From contig NZ_LMDG01000032.1 of NCBI RefSeq assembly GCF_001426265.1, positions 241,900 through 305,899 on the forward strand: a stretch of DNA of 64,000 nt, given 5' to 3'. Shown in pieces: positions 32,844 through 42,503 of the stretch (position 1 is its first letter; every line of letters begins with the position of its first letter). The position numbers and the translations under genes were made by a program. A model generated the notes under the pieces. The model saw nothing but the letters and a program-made list of their open reading frames with translations, was not told the DNA's origin and did not search any database. The DNA is from Rhizobium sp. Root1220. GTDB taxonomy: Bacteria > Pseudomonadota > Alphaproteobacteria > Rhizobiales > Rhizobiaceae.

Positions 32844-35429
32844 CTAGGCGGCGGCGATCCCGAGAGCTTTCTCGGAGTGCCAATTCTCAATGAAGGCGGT
32901 AAGCTCCGAGGCCGGTATCGGCCTGCTGAAATAATAGCCTTGAAGTTGATCGCAGCCTTCCTGAGTGAGAAACGCGGCCTGTTCCGGTGTCTCCACGCCT
33001 TCAGCGGTGGTGATCATGTTGAGACTCTGGCCGAGGCTCAGCACCGATTTGACAATTGCGCCTGCCTTTTCCTTGGCGCTCATGTCGCCGATGAAGGACT
33101 TGTCGATCTTGATCTTGTCGAAGGGAAACGAGTTGAGGTATCCCAGTGACGAATAACCCGTGCCGAAGTCATCCATTGCGATTTTTACCCCGATCGCCTT
33201 CAGCGCATTCAGGATATCGAGCGCTGCGGCCGCATCGTTGATCAGAACGCTTTCGGTTATTTCCAATTCCAGTCGTTCCGGACCAAGTCCCGTTCGTGAA
33301 AGGACTGACTTGACCGTGTCAATGAGCTCGCGATTGCGGAACTGGACGGGAGAGAGGTTGACCGCCACTCGTAGTGAAGGCCACTCCAGTGCCTGTCGGC
33401 AAGCCGTCTCCAGGACCCATTCGCCGATGGCGACGATCAGTCCTATTTCTTCGGCGAGGGGGATGAATTCCGCGGGTGATACCAAACCCCTCGTTGGATG
33501 CCGCCAGCGCACGAGTGCTTCGACGGCCACCACGTCGTTTGTTTCCAGCTCGATCAACGGCTGGTAGTGCAATTCCAGCTCATTCTTCAGCACTGCCTGA
33601 CGCAAGTCATACTCGAGGGTCTTGCGGGCCTGCAACTCCGCATCCATCTGCGCTTCAAAGATGCGATATGTTGCCCGGCCAGCCTGCTTGGCGCGATACA
33701 GAGCAATATCGGCATTCTTCAGCAAGCGCTCGGGATCGGTATCCTCCCGGTCGGCGACGGCGATCCCGATACTTACTCCGATGTGCAACTCATGGCCTTC
33801 GATGGTGAACGGCATCCGGATGATTTCGATGAGTTTCCGGCTCAGCTGTTCTGATTCCAGTGGCTGGTTGACTCCCATTTGGATGATGGCGAACTCGTCA
33901 CCACCCAGCCTTGCAACCGTGTCACTCGCACGTGCGCAGCTAACGAGCCGGCTCGATAGCTGCTGCAGCAGCAGATCACCGGCCCCGTGGCCCAAGGTGT
34001 CGTTGACTTCTTTGAACTGATCGAGATCAAGGCATATGATCGATACACGCGATGCATCCGCTGCATTCGCAGACAGCGCCAAGTTCAGGCGCTCACGGAA
34101 GAGAACCCGGTTCGGCAGCCCTGTCAGAGCGTCATGGTGCGCGAGGTGGGTTGCGCGCTCCTGCGCCTGGACTTCTTCGGTAATGTCGGTCGCAGTTCCG
34201 CGGAACCCCAGAAACTCCCCGTTGGACCCGAGGATCGGCCTTCCGGCAAGGCGGCAGATGCGCGTATGCCCGGTGGCGTCTCGATAGCAGCAACGCAAAT
34301 CCCTGAACGACGTATGCTCATGTGTTCCGTCGACCAGCCGTTGCCAGCCATCAGAATCCGCGTCACTGGAAAAAAACTGGTTTATCGTTTTGCCGAGCAC
34401 GCTTGCCGCCGACAACCCGGTGACGTCGGTAAAACGCGTTGAGAAGTATACAAGCCGCAGCTTGGGGTCGCTTTCCCAGATCCAATCCGACGACGCTTCC
34501 GCCACGTCCTTGAAACGTGCTTCACTCTCGCGAAGGGTTTGCGCGTAGGCCGCCACCGTTTTGCTGGAGTCTTCCAGCGCCCTCGTTGATCGACGGGCAT
34601 TCCCGATGACCAGAGCAGCGAATGCGGCAAGGAAGGCAAGCGCTATCGCCAGAGGTGGCAAAATCAAACCCAGGAGCTGATAGCCGGGCGTCGCCGGCGA
34701 CCAGGTGAGAAAACCGAGTTGCTGGCGATCTTGCGACCATAGCGGGATATATGCATTGGCGCTTTGGGGCTTTGTGAGTTCGATGGCAATATCTTTCAAA
34801 AGGTAGTCACTGCTGATTCTACCGAGGAAGGTCTGGTCAAGCTTCTTCACGAAGACGAGCATCGTGAAATCCTTGGACGCCACGGACGATCGATCGATAG
34901 ACGGTGGCAACAGGACGCTTGCCGCTACCAGAAAAAGGTCGTCTCCGGCCCTGATCAGATTGGTTGTCGGATTGGTCTGCGTCGATGCGGCACGCAGGAG
35001 ATCCCGCAAGCCCCGCGGCATCAATTCGAACGCATCGACTTTCTGTGGCTTGCCTTCGACGACCGCATACACGGTCTTGCCTTCGGGGCTAATGGCAAAC
35101 GCCATCTCGTAACCCAACCCCTCATAGATATTCGCGCCGATGTTGCCATCGGTCGCTGCCCATTCCAGATCAATTCGCTCATGGAGGTTCTTGTAGGCAT
35201 CCTCCCACACGGCATAGTCCCGCAGATTGCGCGCGACTTCGCGCGCCTTCACCTGCAGAGCCGTGGTGGCCAACTTGGTGGATGCTTCAACTTCAAGCTC
35301 ATTTTGGCTGCGAGCAGAAATAATGACGAAGCCGATGATTACCAGGATCGTCACAATCATCACGGCTGCCATCGGATATACTATGCGCCGTGTAAATGTT
35401 TCCGTTGAAAATGCCTTTGAATTAGACAT
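32844..35429 (-). CDS. Membrane c-di-GMP enzyme: CHASE4-PAS-GGDEF-EAL
   Basis: An 861-aa sensor. TM1 is at about 18-38, a periplasmic CHASE4-type domain follows (about 40-255, with LRDYAVWEDAYKNL), then TM2 (about 255-277), PAS with PAC (about 300-415, ASSDWIWESDP), GGDEF (about 425-590) and EAL (about 600-850). The cyclase motif is intact (LGGDEFAII), as is the phosphodiesterase motif (VEALVRWRHP, later DDFGTGYSSL), so both activities are possible. The periplasmic sensor suggests control by an external signal. c-di-GMP often controls exopolysaccharide output, and a large polysaccharide locus starts about 1.7 kb away, but a link is only inferred. Confidence 0.95.
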   Translation of the reverse strand: MSNSKAFSTETFTRRIVYPMAAVMIVTILVIIGFVIISARSQNELEVEASTKLATTALQVKAREVARNLRDYAVWEDAYKNLHERIDLEWAATDGNIGANIYEGLGYEMAFAISPEGKTVYAVVEGKPQKVDAFELMPRGLRDLLRAASTQTNPTTNLIRAGDDLFLVAASVLLPPSIDRSSVASKDFTMLVFVKKLDQTFLGRISSDYLLKDIAIELTKPQSANAYIPLWSQDRQQLGFLTWSPATPGYQLLGLILPPLAIALAFLAAFAALVIGNARRSTRALEDSSKTVAAYAQTLRESEARFKDVAEASSDWIWESDPKLRLVYFSTRFTDVTGLSAASVLGKTINQFFSSDADSDGWQRLVDGTHEHTSFRDLRCCYRDATGHTRICRLAGRPILGSNGEFLGFRGTATDITEEVQAQERATHLAHHDALTGLPNRVLFRERLNLALSANAADASRVSIICLDLDQFKEVNDTLGHGAGDLLLQQLSSRLVSCARASDTVARLGGDEFAIIQMGVNQPLESEQLSRKLIEIIRMPFTIEGHELHIGVSIGIAVADREDTDPERLLKNADIALYRAKQAGRATYRIFEAQMDAELQARKTLEYDLRQAVLKNELELHYQPLIELETNDVVAVEALVRWRHPTRGLVSPAEFIPLAEEIGLIVAIGEWVLETACRQALEWPSLRVAVNLSPVQFRNRELIDTVKSVLSRTGLGPERLELEITESVLINDAAAALDILNALKAIGVKIAMDDFGTGYSSLGYLNSFPFDKIKIDKSFIGDMSAKEKAGAIVKSVLSLGQSLNMITTAEGVETPEQAAFLTQEGCDQLQGYYFSRPIPASELTAFIENWHSEKALGIAAA

Positions 35430-35678
35430 GTCGCCCCCGCTTTATTGAGGGAAACCTATTACTTTAAAAGAAAACTATTGGTTAAAAATCACAATACCCG
35501 CAATGGTATAGTTAATTCATCGTTTTCGCGCGTCATCTACTGCGTGTTTCTCGATACGCGCCAAGGGTCGATGCACCCGAAAAGGATGGATTGCGGGGTT
35601 GAGATGAGGGGCGACAAAGGCTATCTGGTGCTAACCGCAAGCGGGCCCGCTCCGCGAACAATCAGGCCTATCCCCCGC

Positions 35679-36629
35679 ATGATCCCAGATTTTCTCGTTA
35701 CTCACTCCGGTGGCTTCCACGCCGACGAATTGCTGTCGAGTGTTATCCTGACACGGCTTTTCCCGCAGGCTCGTCTGGTCCGCAGCAGGTCGCCGGAATG
35801 GACTACATCCGGCAAGGATCGCATCGTCTTCGATGTGGGCGGCGCGTATGACGCTCCAGCGCAGATATTCGATCACCATCAGCGCGGCGCGCCGCAACGC
35901 GCAGATGGCCAGCCGTACAGTTCTTTCGGATTGATCTGGAAGCACTACGGCAGTGACTATCTCGCCGCCTCGGGCGTTCCTGAAGCCTACATTGAGACAA
36001 TCCATGCCTCGTTTGACGCCCGTTTCGTCCTGCCGGTCGACCTGGTGGACAACGGGGCGCTCAGCCCGGCCGTTGCGGGCCTGCTTGCAGGGCTCACGCT
36101 GCCGGCGCTGTTGGAAACCCTGAAGCCTGTTTTCGACGAGGCCGATCCTGCGGCCGAAGATCGCGCTTTTCACACAGCGCTCGCAATTGCGCGCAGTTTC
36201 GTTGAGGCAAGAATAGCCCAGAGCCATGCGAAGTTGCGAGCCGAGGCGCTTGTGCAGCGGGCTATCGCGGATACAGGTCGGGGACGCATTCTGGAACTGC
36301 CAATGGGCATGCCTTTCCGGGCCGCCATCGTGAAGGCGGGCGCCGACCACCTTCTGTTTGTCGTTCACCCGCGCGAAAACGATTGGTGCCTGACTGGTAT
36401 CAGGCGCGCCGACGAAGGGTTCGAGTTGCGGGCAGACCTGCCGGCAGCCTGGGCTGGTTTGACCCATCGTGATCTGGAAGCGGCTTGCGGCGTAGCGGGC
36501 GCAAGCTTCTGCCATAATGGCCGTTTCATTGCTGCCGCAAAGACCCGCGAAGCCGCACTCGCTATGGCCGAGTTGGCGGTGAAAGAGGTCGTCTCCCAGC
36601 AGGCCACGTCAAGCGGCAGCGTCGACTGA
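35679..36629 (+). CDS. MYG1-family protein (DHH-like putative hydrolase)
   Basis: A 316-aa MYG1/UPF0160 protein. The diagnostic N-terminus LVTHSGGFHADELLSSVILTRL gives the His and Asp ligands, followed by FDVGGAYD and FDHHQRGAPQ (DHH-like metal site). The C-terminus has GADHLLFVVHPRENDWCL and SFCHNGRFIAA. Eukaryotic MYG1 is an RNA exonuclease; the bacterial role is not established. The start is uncertain. ATG 35679 fits the family N-terminus but has no ribosome site. ATG 35604, with GGGG 5 bases upstream, would add 25 residues. The gene is divergent from the c-di-GMP enzyme. Confidence 0.88.
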   Translation: MIPDFLVTHSGGFHADELLSSVILTRLFPQARLVRSRSPEWTTSGKDRIVFDVGGAYDAPAQIFDHHQRGAPQRADGQPYSSFGLIWKHYGSDYLAASGVPEAYIETIHASFDARFVLPVDLVDNGALSPAVAGLLAGLTLPALLETLKPVFDEADPAAEDRAFHTALAIARSFVEARIAQSHAKLRAEALVQRAIADTGRGRILELPMGMPFRAAIVKAGADHLLFVVHPRENDWCLTGIRRADEGFELRADLPAAWAGLTHRDLEAACGVAGASFCHNGRFIAAAKTREAALAMAELAVKEVVSQQATSSGSVD

Positions 36630-36740
36630 AATTGTGCAGTTGGGTGGAGACCCGGACAGTCCGTCGACGGGGCATGCGGGTGATGTCCCAAGCACCCCAA
36701 GCTCGACGTAGCTTTCCAAAGCTCGTCTCTCAAAGCAGAT

Positions 36741-36763
36741 CCGCCAGCTGTGCAGCGGTTTTT
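36741..36763 (+). terminator. Weak terminator candidate after the MYG1 gene
   Basis: CCGC (36741-36744) can pair with GCGG (36755-36758) over a 10-nt loop and is followed by five T residues. The stem is short, so this is tentative. Confidence 0.35.
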
Positions 36764-36879
36764 GTTCAGACAGCTTGTGGTCAGGCATATTTTCGGCTCA
36801 GTTAAGCATGTCATGGCGAAGGTCTAGCGTTTATTATACTTCGCAACAGATCGGCGTTCTCAAAACCATATTGATGCGT

Positions 36880-36896
36880 TATTGTGCAGCGCAATA
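36880..36896. promoter_or_regulatory. Dyad TATTGTGC-A-GCGCAATA, possible operator
   Basis: Two 8-bp arms around one central base with one mismatch. It resembles the TATTGC-GGT-GCAATA dyad at 46630-46644 upstream of the sugar transferase. Both lie ahead of polysaccharide genes. Confidence 0.4.
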
Positions 36897-37094
36897 CTAG
36901 CGATGCCCGCAAGCTTCGGCCGCATGGCGCTTTAGTGTCGGTCCGAGAATGCGCATTCAGTTGCTTCTGGAGGTCGTGGGGTTTGCGACGACGAGGCCGA
37001 GCATGACATCAGACTGCCGCATCTCGCTGACAATTCCCCCGCGGTCGAAGAAGCCAGCGGGCACAATTCCGGCCCGCCCGCAGGGTTGGACACC

Positions 37095-38504
37095 ATGAGC
37101 ATCGAGCCAATCGGTATCTTCACCGTAGCGCTGGGTCTCGTCTGCCTCGCTCTTGGGTATCGAGCTGCGGCCACGGTTTTCATCGTCATGGCGCTGTTCG
37201 GATCCGCTGCCGCGATCCTTGCGGGTTCGGCCAACGTGCAGCCGGCACACCTGTTCCTCTTGTTTCTGGCTATTGCGGCCGTTCAATCCGGCGCCCGCCG
37301 GACGGTGGTGTTGAAAACACTCAGCTTCGGGCAGCCGGGATTCTGGTTGGCTTGCCTCGTTGTCTACGGGGCCGTGACGGCTTATTTTTCGCCGCGCTTG
37401 TTTGCGGGCATCACACAGATCATCCCGCTAGGGGTCTCCGAATACCCGTCCAGTGGCGGCACCGTTCCGCTCGGTCCCGTGTCAAGCAACCTGACCCAGA
37501 CGATTTACCTTGTCGCTGATCTGGTGTGCTTCTTGCTCATCGTGGCGGTAGGCTCGTCGCGGAGCGGCTTTCAGGCGATCGTCAACGGGCTCATCGCCTA
37601 CGCCGCCTTCAATGTCGTCTTCGCATTGCTGGATCTCGCCACCAACGCGACTGGCACGTCGGACACCCTGCAGTTCATGCGCAATGCGCAATACACGTTT
37701 CATGACAACGACACCGTCAACGGGATGAAACGCATCGTCGGCTCATGGCCCGAGGCTTCGGCATTTGCCGGTACGACCCTGGGCGCATTTGGGTTCACCG
37801 CCACTCTCTGGCTTTGTTCGCGCAGATTGAACTGGACCGGCCCCCTCAGCCTGGCATCCCTCATGTTGATCATAATGTCCACCTCCTCGACCGGCCTCGT
37901 TGCCGCGCCGATCTGCCTCGTCGTTCTCTACGCGACAGCCTTGGTTCGTTCGGGTGTCGACAGGGGCAGCCGCCATAGTACGGCGGTGGTGCTGCTGGCG
38001 CCGCCGCTGGTCGTCGCCGCCGCGCTCATCGTCCTTCTCTACCAGGACCTCTACAATCTGGTGCACGACTATGTGGACCTGCTTGTTCTTAGTAAATCCG
38101 GTTCGGCTTCCGGAATGGAGCGCGGATCGTGGAACACTTATGGATTGGGGAATTTCGTCGACAGCTGGGGCCTTGGCGTTGGCCTGGGGACCGCCCGCAC
38201 CTCGAGTTTCCCGGTGGCGCTTCTGTCGAATGTCGGCATTCCGGGCATGATGTTCTTCCTGTTGTTCGCCTTTGCCGCACTGGGCTCGCGCAGGGACGCG
38301 CGGCGCACCTATGAGGCAGACGTTGCTCTGGCTGCTCGAAACGGATGTTTGTGCCTTCTCGTCGGAGCAATGCTCGCGGGCGCGACCGTAGACCTCGGCT
38401 TGCTCTTCTTCATCTTTGCCGGATTGGCGAGTTGCAGGACGGCTTCGGCAGAGGAGATCATGGTGCCTGCCGTTCCTCTGCGGGGACGGCCAAGCGAAGC
38501 ATGA
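37095..38504 (+). CDS. Wzy/ExoQ-like polysaccharide polymerase candidate, membrane protein
   Basis: A 469-aa polytopic inner-membrane protein with about eleven hydrophobic segments and a large periplasmic loop (about 95-150, with ITQIIPLGVSEYPSSGG). A second loop sits near 200-225. The topology, length and position at the edge of a glycosyltransferase cluster fit a Wzy/ExoQ-like polymerase or O-antigen ligase, families with little sequence conservation. ATG 37095 is preferred over TTG 37086. No other polymerase candidate lies in the window, so this is the best one for the locus. The assignment rests on topology and context. Confidence 0.65.
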   Translation: MSIEPIGIFTVALGLVCLALGYRAAATVFIVMALFGSAAAILAGSANVQPAHLFLLFLAIAAVQSGARRTVVLKTLSFGQPGFWLACLVVYGAVTAYFSPRLFAGITQIIPLGVSEYPSSGGTVPLGPVSSNLTQTIYLVADLVCFLLIVAVGSSRSGFQAIVNGLIAYAAFNVVFALLDLATNATGTSDTLQFMRNAQYTFHDNDTVNGMKRIVGSWPEASAFAGTTLGAFGFTATLWLCSRRLNWTGPLSLASLMLIIMSTSSTGLVAAPICLVVLYATALVRSGVDRGSRHSTAVVLLAPPLVVAAALIVLLYQDLYNLVHDYVDLLVLSKSGSASGMERGSWNTYGLGNFVDSWGLGVGLGTARTSSFPVALLSNVGIPGMMFFLLFAFAALGSRRDARRTYEADVALAARNGCLCLLVGAMLAGATVDLGLLFFIFAGLASCRTASAEEIMVPAVPLRGRPSEA

Positions 38505-38558
38505 TCAGCCACACGGCTCTCGTGCAAGCGCCGGGTTGCAACGACGCGACCCGTCACC

Positions 38559-39491
38559 TTACGAATACACGTGAAAATAATCGACCCGCATGTGGGCAAG
38601 TTCATCTTCGGGCTTGAGCGGCTGAGGGTAGGCAACATCCGAACGCATGGCCAATGTCAGCAGCGGCCAGAAGACATCGCCGTCGACATCCATATCTGCC
38701 GAACGATGAATGGCCCAGTTTGCCGGTAATCCCGTCTTGGTATCGATGACCGGCTTTCTTTCGAAATATGGAACGCAATGGGTCTTGTCGACCAGAATGC
38801 CATACCGGCGGTAGCCTTTCGTCATATCCAAGGCGGTCGGAACTCCAGTTCCTTCGTGATGTTCGCCCGGTTGCCCCCACTCGTGAAGATACGCTCCGTA
38901 AAGGGTTGGCTCCCAGCCCTTGTGTTCGACGACATCCAGTTCGATGCTGGTTTGCGGGCTCAGAATACTGCGCCCGTTCATCATCCAGAATGCCGGCCAC
39001 GTAAGCGGGTGGGTCGGAAACAGCATTCGGGCCTCAAAGTAACCCTGACGCCAGCCTTTGTTGACAATGCCGTCAATGCTCGCCGTCTGCAGGTTACCCG
39101 AAATCCATTGGTACTCGCTAAGCAGGTTGCCGTAGTAATGGGGGACGGCCATTGGTTTGCCGATATATTTTGCAGATATCTGCAGCGCCTTCCCGTCACC
39201 CGCCATGTCATCATCGACAACGAGGTAGGGGTTGAAGCCCTCCTCGCCGAATTGTCTTGAAAATGCGGATCTGCCATAGAAGCCGGGGTCGGCAGTCGAT
39301 GCTTTGGGCCCGGCATTCCAGACGGACCAGTCGAGTGTCGGGAAGTTCTCCTCGAAAACAAGCTTGCGGCCAACCGTGGGGTCATCGGGCGACAATTCGG
39401 CAAGGGTGTTGCGAGGACCACTGAGCAGCATCCCAAGCCCCGCGGCTGATAGTTTAGCAAAGCTGCGCCTGGACAACGATGTCTCGCTCAT
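38559..39491 (-). CDS. Secreted GH16 beta-glycanase
   Basis: A 310-aa family 16 glycoside hydrolase. The catalytic signature E-[LIV]-D-x-x-E is intact (IELDVVEHKGW, two Glu around Asp). Substrate-cleft tryptophans are present (GWRQGYFEARMLFP, WPAFWMMNG). The N-terminus reads LSRRSFAKLSAAGLGMLLSG, a twin-arginine signal, so Tat export is predicted. ATG 39491 has GGGAG 8 bases upstream. GH16 enzymes such as ExoK and ExsH in Sinorhizobium trim succinoglycan, so this one probably cuts the polysaccharide made by its neighbours (inference). Confidence 0.9.
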   Translation of the reverse strand: MSETSLSRRSFAKLSAAGLGMLLSGPRNTLAELSPDDPTVGRKLVFEENFPTLDWSVWNAGPKASTADPGFYGRSAFSRQFGEEGFNPYLVVDDDMAGDGKALQISAKYIGKPMAVPHYYGNLLSEYQWISGNLQTASIDGIVNKGWRQGYFEARMLFPTHPLTWPAFWMMNGRSILSPQTSIELDVVEHKGWEPTLYGAYLHEWGQPGEHHEGTGVPTALDMTKGYRRYGILVDKTHCVPYFERKPVIDTKTGLPANWAIHRSADMDVDGDVFWPLLTLAMRSDVAYPQPLKPEDELAHMRVDYFHVYS

Positions 39492-39521
39492 CGAAAATCT
39501 CCCTCGGACAGATTGCAAAGA

Positions 39522-40670
39522 CTAGCCTGCGGCGGCGCGCAAGGCGCTGGCGTGAACGTCAACGACCCGCTCGGCGCTGAATCGGTCGATGAACTCCTGA
39601 CGGAACGCTGCATCGGCCCGTTCAGCCGGCAGGTTGTCGCAATAGTACGCCATCGCCGCGACCAGTTCGTCGCCCTGATCCACAGGCACCAGACGTCCCA
39701 ATCGTGCATCGATCAGAATATCGCTCGGGCCGAACTCGCAATCGGTAGCGATAACCGGCAAGCCGATTCGCAGGGCTTCGCAAATGGACAGCGACCAACC
39801 CTCCCACCGTGATGTGGATACATACACGTCGCTTGCCGAAAGAGCGGGTTGCGGATTGTCGGGATGATGCTCGATGCGGACGACCTCTTCAAGGCCGAGC
39901 CGCTTGATCTCTTCTCGCAGCTCCGTCTCACCGGCGCCGTAGCCCACGATTTTCAATCTGATGTTTTTTCGCGACTGGAACAGATTGGCGAACGCCCGGA
40001 GTAGGATGTCCTGGCCCTTCTGGGGCGAAAATCGACCCACGTTTACAAACGTCACGCAACCTTCTTCCCCGCCAACGGCTTGGGCGTCGACTTCGTCGAA
40101 CCTCCTGACCGGATTGGGAACCCAGTACTGCGGGGTGCGGCTGTCGAACATCGCCTTGAAGGACGCCAGTTGCCGCGGAGATGTGCCGAAAACATAGGAA
40201 GTGCGACGTAGGAAATATGCCTTCATCAGGAAAAACAGGATTTTGGCTTTCAGATGGCTGCGTTCGAGCCGCGGATTGCCATGCAGATGGACCGCGAAAT
40301 TGCGCCTGAGGCCGATGCAAGACGCCATGGCGATCACCGCCGGCTCGATTTGCGGGACGACGACAAGGCTGTAGTCTTTGCTCTTTATGACCTTTCGGAA
40401 CGTACGCATCAGCTCGAAACGGCCGCGTGGACGCCGGTCGATCGAATTGTATTTGCGCGGCTCTGGAGGTCTGTTTTCCTGGGAGGTGGTGTAAAGGACG
40501 TCGACGTCGAAGTCGTCTGCATACTTTTCCGAGAGATCGCTGCAGATCGTGTCAACGACACGCTCTATGCCCGCGAAGCAATGCGTACCGGGCTGGATGT
40601 AGAGAATCTTCCGCCGGTTGTCGGGCCGGGAGGTTTCGGTCCCTCTCGATACGTCGGCTTTTACTTCCAT
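39522..40670 (-). CDS. GT4-family glycosyltransferase
   Basis: A 382-aa retaining glycosyltransferase of GT-B fold. An N-terminal Rossmann domain begins KILYIQPGTHCFAGIERVV. The C-terminal Glycos_transf_1 domain contains VNVGRFSPQKGQDILLRAF, a DVYVSTSRWEGWSLSICEAL block with the donor-binding E-x7-E pattern, and GLPVIATDCEFGPSDIL. It should add one sugar to a lipid-linked repeat unit at the inner membrane. GAGGAC lies 8 bases upstream of ATG 40670. It is followed on the same strand by the GH16 gene after 30 bases. Donor and acceptor unknown. Confidence 0.92.
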   Translation of the reverse strand: MEVKADVSRGTETSRPDNRRKILYIQPGTHCFAGIERVVDTICSDLSEKYADDFDVDVLYTTSQENRPPEPRKYNSIDRRPRGRFELMRTFRKVIKSKDYSLVVVPQIEPAVIAMASCIGLRRNFAVHLHGNPRLERSHLKAKILFFLMKAYFLRRTSYVFGTSPRQLASFKAMFDSRTPQYWVPNPVRRFDEVDAQAVGGEEGCVTFVNVGRFSPQKGQDILLRAFANLFQSRKNIRLKIVGYGAGETELREEIKRLGLEEVVRIEHHPDNPQPALSASDVYVSTSRWEGWSLSICEALRIGLPVIATDCEFGPSDILIDARLGRLVPVDQGDELVAAMAYYCDNLPAERADAAFRQEFIDRFSAERVVDVHASALRAAAG

Positions 40671-40856
40671 CTATCTACGTCCTCTTGAACAGATCGATTT
40701 GCGTAGTATGGTGTGGGCAACAAATTTCAGAAAATGCCCAGGAAACGCCCTTGTTCGTGCCGCTGTCATCTGGCTGTCGGAACGAATAAATATTGTTGAT
40801 CTGCAAGAATACTATTCATGGCAGGTCGAAATGCAACAATAAAGGTGCGAAGTACG

Positions 40857-42503
40857 ATGGATGTCCTTGATTTAATATCGGTAACGACCGGTACTGTACT
40901 TCCGCATCTGGAATGTGACTTGTGCATCGTTGGCACCGGCCCGGCGGGTGGTGCGATTGCACGGGAGCTATCGAATTCTAGGCTTCGTGTCATTGTTCTC
41001 GAAAGCGGCGGCTTGGAGCGCAATTCTGAAATCGACATGCTCAATGAGATCGAGAACGTCGGTCGCCCGCGCGCCAATGATCAATGGTCAGTTCGCAACC
41101 GTATCCTTGGCGGCAGTTCGCACACCTGGGGCGGCCGGTGCGCCGGATTTGATGGAATTGATTTCGAGAAACGACCTTGGGTGCAGGATTCCGGCTGGCC
41201 GTTCGACAGTGAGGAGATCGTCCCGTACCTTGATCGCAGCGCATCGCATCTCGGCCTGGCAATGGGCAGCGGCTTCAGCGATGAACGGTTTTGGTCGGTG
41301 GCCAATCGTACGGGCCCGAGCTCGGAGGTCGATCCTGCTCTCCTGTTGCCGTTCTTTTGGCAGTTCAGCAGGGATGATGCGGAGTCCTACCCCTACGAAT
41401 ACATGCGCTTTGGACGACATCTGACGAAGCGGCTTGGGTCGAATATCACGCTAGTTACAGGCGCAACTGTCCTGCGAATGCTGCCGGCTGAGGGCGGAAA
41501 GGCGCTAAGGGGCGTCGAGTTTGCGACGCTTGACGGGCGAACCCATACACTTGCCGCGTCTGCCGGGGTCCTGTGCGCAGGCGGCATCGAGAATGCGCGG
41601 ATTCTTCTCAACTCCGACACCGTCGCCACATCCGGTCTTGGGAATGATCGCAATCAGGTCGGACGATACCTGATGGACCATCTTCGCGGCCCGGTGGCCT
41701 CGTTTGCGGTTGAAGGGTCGGGCGCGGTGCAGCGGCGCTTTGGCCGCTACAATGTCAAGGGGCACTTCTTCAGGGCTGGACTTCGCCTCAGTCCCGAGAT
41801 CCAGCGCCGCGAGGGGCTGCTGAACTGCGCAGGCTGGCTCGGCGAGGCGCTTGCGCCGGACGATCCATGGGATGCGCTGAGACGGATCGCTGGTCGAACG
41901 CCCAGGCTACCGCAGGATGCCGTAAGTATCATCAAGAACAGCAGGCTGGTGCTGCGAGGGGCCAAGGACTATTTCGGTGCCCGCAACGGGGTTCCGCGAA
42001 AGCTCGAGGCGCTCGATCTCGATTGCATGTGCGAGCAAGTTCCCGACGCAAACAGCCGCGTCACGTTGTCCGATCGACGCGACCCGTTCGGGATGCGGCT
42101 GCCGAAGATCGACTGGCGCAGTCACCCTGACGAATCCCGCACCATGCGCCGCATGGCGGAGCTCGTCGCTGATGAATTCGAACGCACCGGACTGCAGAAG
42201 CCAACCCTTGCGGACTGGGTTCGCGACCACGGTGATATTCCTGGCACGTTCGTCGACGTCGCCCACCCAACCGGAACAACCCGGATGGCGCACGACCCCG
42301 GCAAGGGTGTCGTCAATGCGAATTGCGAGGTGCACGGTGTGTCAGGGCTTTTCGTCTCGGGGAGTTCTGTTTTCCCGACGGCTGGGCATTGCAATCCAAC
42401 GCAGATGATCGTCGCGATGGCAGTCCGGCTGGCCGATCACCTCAAGGCACGACAAGCACACTCCACTACAGTCAAGGTGATGGCGAATGCTCTCGGCGAA
42501 TAA
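40857..42503 (+). CDS. GMC-family FAD-dependent oxidoreductase
   Basis: A 548-aa flavoprotein. The FAD dinucleotide-binding motif is GTGPAG (residues 26-31, in LCIVGTGPAGGAIA), followed by VIVLESGG, the GGSSHTWGGR loop and GVLCAGGIENARILL. The C-terminal GMC_oxred_C domain has AHPTGTTRM and GHCNPTQMIV, which includes the catalytic histidine. ATG 40857 has AAGG upstream, while ATG 40818 lacks a ribosome site. Its last 17 bases overlap an SDR gene. GMC enzymes oxidise sugar or alcohol hydroxyls. Placed in a polysaccharide locus with a coupled reductase, it may oxidise a lipid-linked or nucleotide sugar (inference). Confidence 0.9.
   Translation: MDVLDLISVTTGTVLPHLECDLCIVGTGPAGGAIARELSNSRLRVIVLESGGLERNSEIDMLNEIENVGRPRANDQWSVRNRILGGSSHTWGGRCAGFDGIDFEKRPWVQDSGWPFDSEEIVPYLDRSASHLGLAMGSGFSDERFWSVANRTGPSSEVDPALLLPFFWQFSRDDAESYPYEYMRFGRHLTKRLGSNITLVTGATVLRMLPAEGGKALRGVEFATLDGRTHTLAASAGVLCAGGIENARILLNSDTVATSGLGNDRNQVGRYLMDHLRGPVASFAVEGSGAVQRRFGRYNVKGHFFRAGLRLSPEIQRREGLLNCAGWLGEALAPDDPWDALRRIAGRTPRLPQDAVSIIKNSRLVLRGAKDYFGARNGVPRKLEALDLDCMCEQVPDANSRVTLSDRRDPFGMRLPKIDWRSHPDESRTMRRMAELVADEFERTGLQKPTLADWVRDHGDIPGTFVDVAHPTGTTRMAHDPGKGVVNANCEVHGVSGLFVSGSSVFPTAGHCNPTQMIVAMAVRLADHLKARQAHSTTVKVMANALGE

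Larger units (their letters stand above)
36630..37094. other. Intergenic region upstream of the Wzy-like gene
   Basis: 465 bases without a supported gene. It holds a weak terminator candidate after the MYG1 gene (36741-36763) and a dyad TATTGTGC-A-GCGCAATA (36880-36896). The part around 36820-36900 is richer in A/T than its surroundings and is the probable promoter region. No good -35/-10 pair was found. Confidence 0.5.
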
